Assembly (NCBI GenBank): GCA_009702725.1 | Contig: WLHM01000052.1 | Span: forward strand, 1 to 7,731 | Length of the DNA stretch: 7,731 nt | From: Actinomycetota bacterium | GTDB lineage: Bacteria > Actinomycetota > Actinomycetes > S36-B12 | Reading direction: 5' to 3' | In this document: piece by piece, positions 5,804 through 7,731 of the stretch | Position numbering within the stretch: the first letter of the stretch is position 1 | Layout of the letters: every line of letters starts with the position of its first letter | Program-made: the position numbers and the translations under genes | The notes under the pieces: generated by a model | What the model saw: only the letters and a program-made list of their open reading frames with translations | The model's database searches: none | What the model was told of the DNA's origin: nothing

Positions 5804-6667
5804 ATGAAGCCGAAGATAGCCAGACCAAGCAAGGCACTCCCGAGCGGGCTAATTGCGATTGGGCTCTTAGTCACCGGCCTCCTACTGGGCGCCTGCGGTT
5901 CCGGCAGCCCCACCGCCGCAGAGGTGGCACCCGGAATGGCTACCGGGGTCTCCACCGATGCACTTCCTGCTGAAGCGGCTGTCAGTGAGACCAAGATAAA
6001 TTCTGATCCGATCAGTTCCCCGCAGGTTATCCGCTCCGCCTACGTCGATATTCGAGTCGCAGATGTCGCCGATGCCACCGCCCAGGTAGTTGCTGCAACG
6101 GCATCCAGAGCTGGAACGATAGATTCGCAAAACATCAACTCGGATGGCACATCAAGTTATGCAAATATCGTGGCGCGGGTGCCTGCAGATACCTTGGACG
6201 CCTTCGTGGCCGATCTGGGTGATCTCGGCACTGTTATCTCCGTGAGCATTAACGCCCAGGACGTCACCACCCAAGTCGTTGACCTAGACGCCCGCATCGG
6301 GGTACTGCAGACTTCCATTGACCGACTTAAATCCTTGCAAGCGCAAGCCACTAGCGTTACCGATTTAGTTGCGGTTGAGGCTGAATTAGCCAACCGTCAA
6401 GGTGAACTTGACTCCTTGACCGCCCAGCGCAGTTACCTTGGACAACAAGTTTCAATGTCAACCATTACCGTTTCCCTGTCGCCAATTACTGAACTAACTT
6501 CGAGTACTGCCCCTGGTTTCTTAGCCGGATTGCAAAATGGCTGGTCGGCCTTCTTGGCGCTAGTTGCATTCGTGATCACGAGCGCCGGCTTCTTAATTCC
6601 GTTCGTAATCATCGGCGCTGTTATTGTCGTCCCGGTCATCCTCGTAGTACTCAAACGAAAGAAGTAG
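5804..6667 (+). CDS. DUF4349 domain-containing lipoprotein
   Basis: A 287-residue envelope protein. It has an N-terminal basic region (MKPKIARPSK), a hydrophobic stretch (14-29) and the lipobox LLGAC with Cys31 as the expected lipidated residue. The DUF4349 domain follows (about 75-230), including IRSAYVDIRVADV (76-88), YANIVARVPADTLDAFV (119-135), the QDVTTQVVDLDARI element (152-165) and a coiled-coil-prone stretch (about 165-215). The C-terminus has a long hydrophobic segment (about 250-283) and ends in LKRKK, so the protein is probably anchored at both ends with the domain outside the membrane. This architecture is typical of the family, whose function is not established. The start is supported by GGAAGG (5791-5796) 7 nt upstream. 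The stop is 12 nt from the convergent ppdK stop, and no terminator hairpin is evident between them. Confidence 0.88.
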   Translation: MKPKIARPSKALPSGLIAIGLLVTGLLLGACGSGSPTAAEVAPGMATGVSTDALPAEAAVSETKINSDPISSPQVIRSAYVDIRVADVADATAQVVAATASRAGTIDSQNINSDGTSSYANIVARVPADTLDAFVADLGDLGTVISVSINAQDVTTQVVDLDARIGVLQTSIDRLKSLQAQATSVTDLVAVEAELANRQGELDSLTAQRSYLGQQVSMSTITVSLSPITELTSSTAPGFLAGLQNGWSAFLALVAFVITSAGFLIPFVIIGAVIVVPVILVVLKRKK

Positions 6668-6679
6668 AACTGCTTATCG

Positions 6680-7731
6680 CTAACGGGAGTCACTAGTTAG
6701 GTCGGTAATGACGGCTCGTCCTGACTCAAGGCGCGCGACCGGGACCCGAAACGGGCTAGTCGATACGTAGTCGAGCCCGGCATTGTGGAAGTAGTGAATT
6801 GACTCTGGGTCACCACCATGCTCCCCGCAGATCCCAAGTTTCAGGTCGGGGCGCGCTTGCCGGCCCTCACGAACCGCGATATCAACTAGGCGGCCGACCC
6901 CATCGGCGTCGAGGGTCTCAAAAGGTGAAATCGTTAATACACCCTTCTCCAGATAAGCCGCGAAGAATGCCGCCTCTACATCATCTCGGCTAAATCCCCA
7001 AGTGGTCTGCGTCAAGTCATTGGTGCCAAAGGAAAAGAAATCTGCCACCTCCGCGATCCGATGTGCCGTTAAGGCCGCACGTGGGAGTTCGATCATCGTC
7101 CCAATAGGCATTGTGATTACGCGGCCTGCCGAGGTGCTGACCTCAGCTAGCACCTGTTCGATTTCATCACGAATCAGGAGTAATTCACGCGCTGATCCAA
7201 CAAGTGGCACCATAATCTCGGGCATGGGGTTTCCCCCCGCATCGATACGAGCAATTGTCGCCTCGGCTAGCGCCCGCACCTGTAGTGCGTATAGGCCAGG
7301 CACTACCAACCCCAAGCGGACACCACGCAACCCCAGCATCGGATTCGACTCATGGAGCCGATTAACCGCCATCAAAATACGGTCATCGGCCGCATGATCT
7401 TCGCCACGTTCCTGCGCTAGCGCGACACGCACCATCAATTCAGCGCGATCGGTTAGGAACTCATGTAGCGGCGGGTCTAGCAGGCGCACCGTAACTGGTA
7501 GGCCGTCCATTGCTTCTAAAATCTCGATAAAGTCCTGCCGCTGGAAGGGCATCAAGGCAGCAAGTGCGGTTTCGCGCTCAACACCTGTCTCGGCGAGGAT
7601 GACGTGCTCAATTAACTCTCGGCGTTCGCCAAGAAACATATGCTCGGTGCGACACAAACCGATACCTTCAGCACCGAGAAATCTCGCTCTAATCGCGTCG
7701 TCAGGTGTGTCAGCATTGGCTCTCACTCGAA
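6680..7731 (-). CDS. ppdK: Pyruvate, phosphate dikinase, C-terminal part
   Basis: The PEP/pyruvate-binding C-terminal domain of PPDK, which interconverts pyruvate + ATP + Pi and PEP + AMP + PPi. The visible 349 complete codons run from the linker motif VRANADTP (residues 2-9 of the fragment) to the TAG at 6682-6680; the nucleotide-binding and phosphohistidine domains lie beyond the right edge. Active-site blocks are intact: GIGLCRTEHMF, TVRLLDPPLHEFL, NPMLGLRGVRLG, EIMVPLV, GTMIELPRAALTA, FFSFGTNDLTQTTWG and GICGEHGGDP, which holds the catalytic cysteine. The DPPLHEFL and TQTTWGFSRDD blocks point to PPDK rather than PEP synthase or PTS enzyme I. The late motif reads VSTSPFRVP where many homologues have VSCSPFRVP. 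A GTG at 7726 begins the longest in-window frame, but the true start is outside the window. Confidence 0.95.
   Translation of the reverse strand, partial: RVRANADTPDDAIRARFLGAEGIGLCRTEHMFLGERRELIEHVILAETGVERETALAALMPFQRQDFIEILEAMDGLPVTVRLLDPPLHEFLTDRAELMVRVALAQERGEDHAADDRILMAVNRLHESNPMLGLRGVRLGLVVPGLYALQVRALAEATIARIDAGGNPMPEIMVPLVGSARELLLIRDEIEQVLAEVSTSAGRVITMPIGTMIELPRAALTAHRIAEVADFFSFGTNDLTQTTWGFSRDDVEAAFFAAYLEKGVLTISPFETLDADGVGRLVDIAVREGRQARPDLKLGICGEHGGDPESIHYFHNAGLDYVSTSPFRVPVARLESGRAVITDLTSDSR

Noticed and set aside
6680..6700. CTAAC/GTTAG inverted repeat at the convergent DUF4349/ppdK junction, considered as a bidirectional terminator.
   Set aside because: Only 5 bp, lies within ppdK coding sequence, and has no T run on either side.

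Overview
The window looks like a stretch of a moderate-GC actinobacterial (Actinomycetes-type) chromosome. The main reasons are a SAM-IV riboswitch, a class found mostly in Actinobacteria; a DUF4192 protein; an SGNH hydrolase carrying the C-terminal tail common in actinobacterial homologues; and a DUF4349 lipoprotein. GTG starts and compact spacing also fit. The species cannot be named from sequence alone. No mobile element, CRISPR array, tRNA or rRNA was seen.

Layout, left to right. Minus strand: the N-terminal part of metY (O-acetylhomoserine sulfhydrylase, running off the left edge) lies behind a leader of about 300 nt. That leader has a strong sigma70-type promoter, a complete SAM-IV aptamer beginning almost at the predicted transcription start, and a Shine-Dalgarno-led nine-codon reading frame encoding Met-Cys-Cys-Cys-Arg-Met-Phe-Thr-Arg. 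Further upstream on the minus strand come a DUF4192 gene, an SGNH/GDSL-type hydrolase and a polytopic flippase-like (UPF0104/LPG-synthase transmembrane) protein that ends at an intrinsic terminator. Plus strand: a short divergent promoter region starts a VOC (glyoxalase-like) gene followed 17 nt later by an AI-2E-family transporter. A DUF4349 lipoprotein with a possible promoter of its own comes next. It converges, 12 nt away, on the 3' end of a minus-strand pyruvate phosphate dikinase gene that runs off the right edge.

Most genes are housekeeping or envelope functions without an obvious shared pathway. The notable part is the metY leader. It appears to combine a SAM sensor (the methionine end product) with a poly-cysteine leader peptide (a potential sensor of cysteinyl-tRNA supply) on one transcript for an enzyme that puts sulfide into homocysteine. 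Poly-cysteine leader peptides acting as cysteine attenuators are known in mycobacteria, and SAM-IV riboswitches are known separately. The tandem arrangement is the best candidate here for something undescribed.
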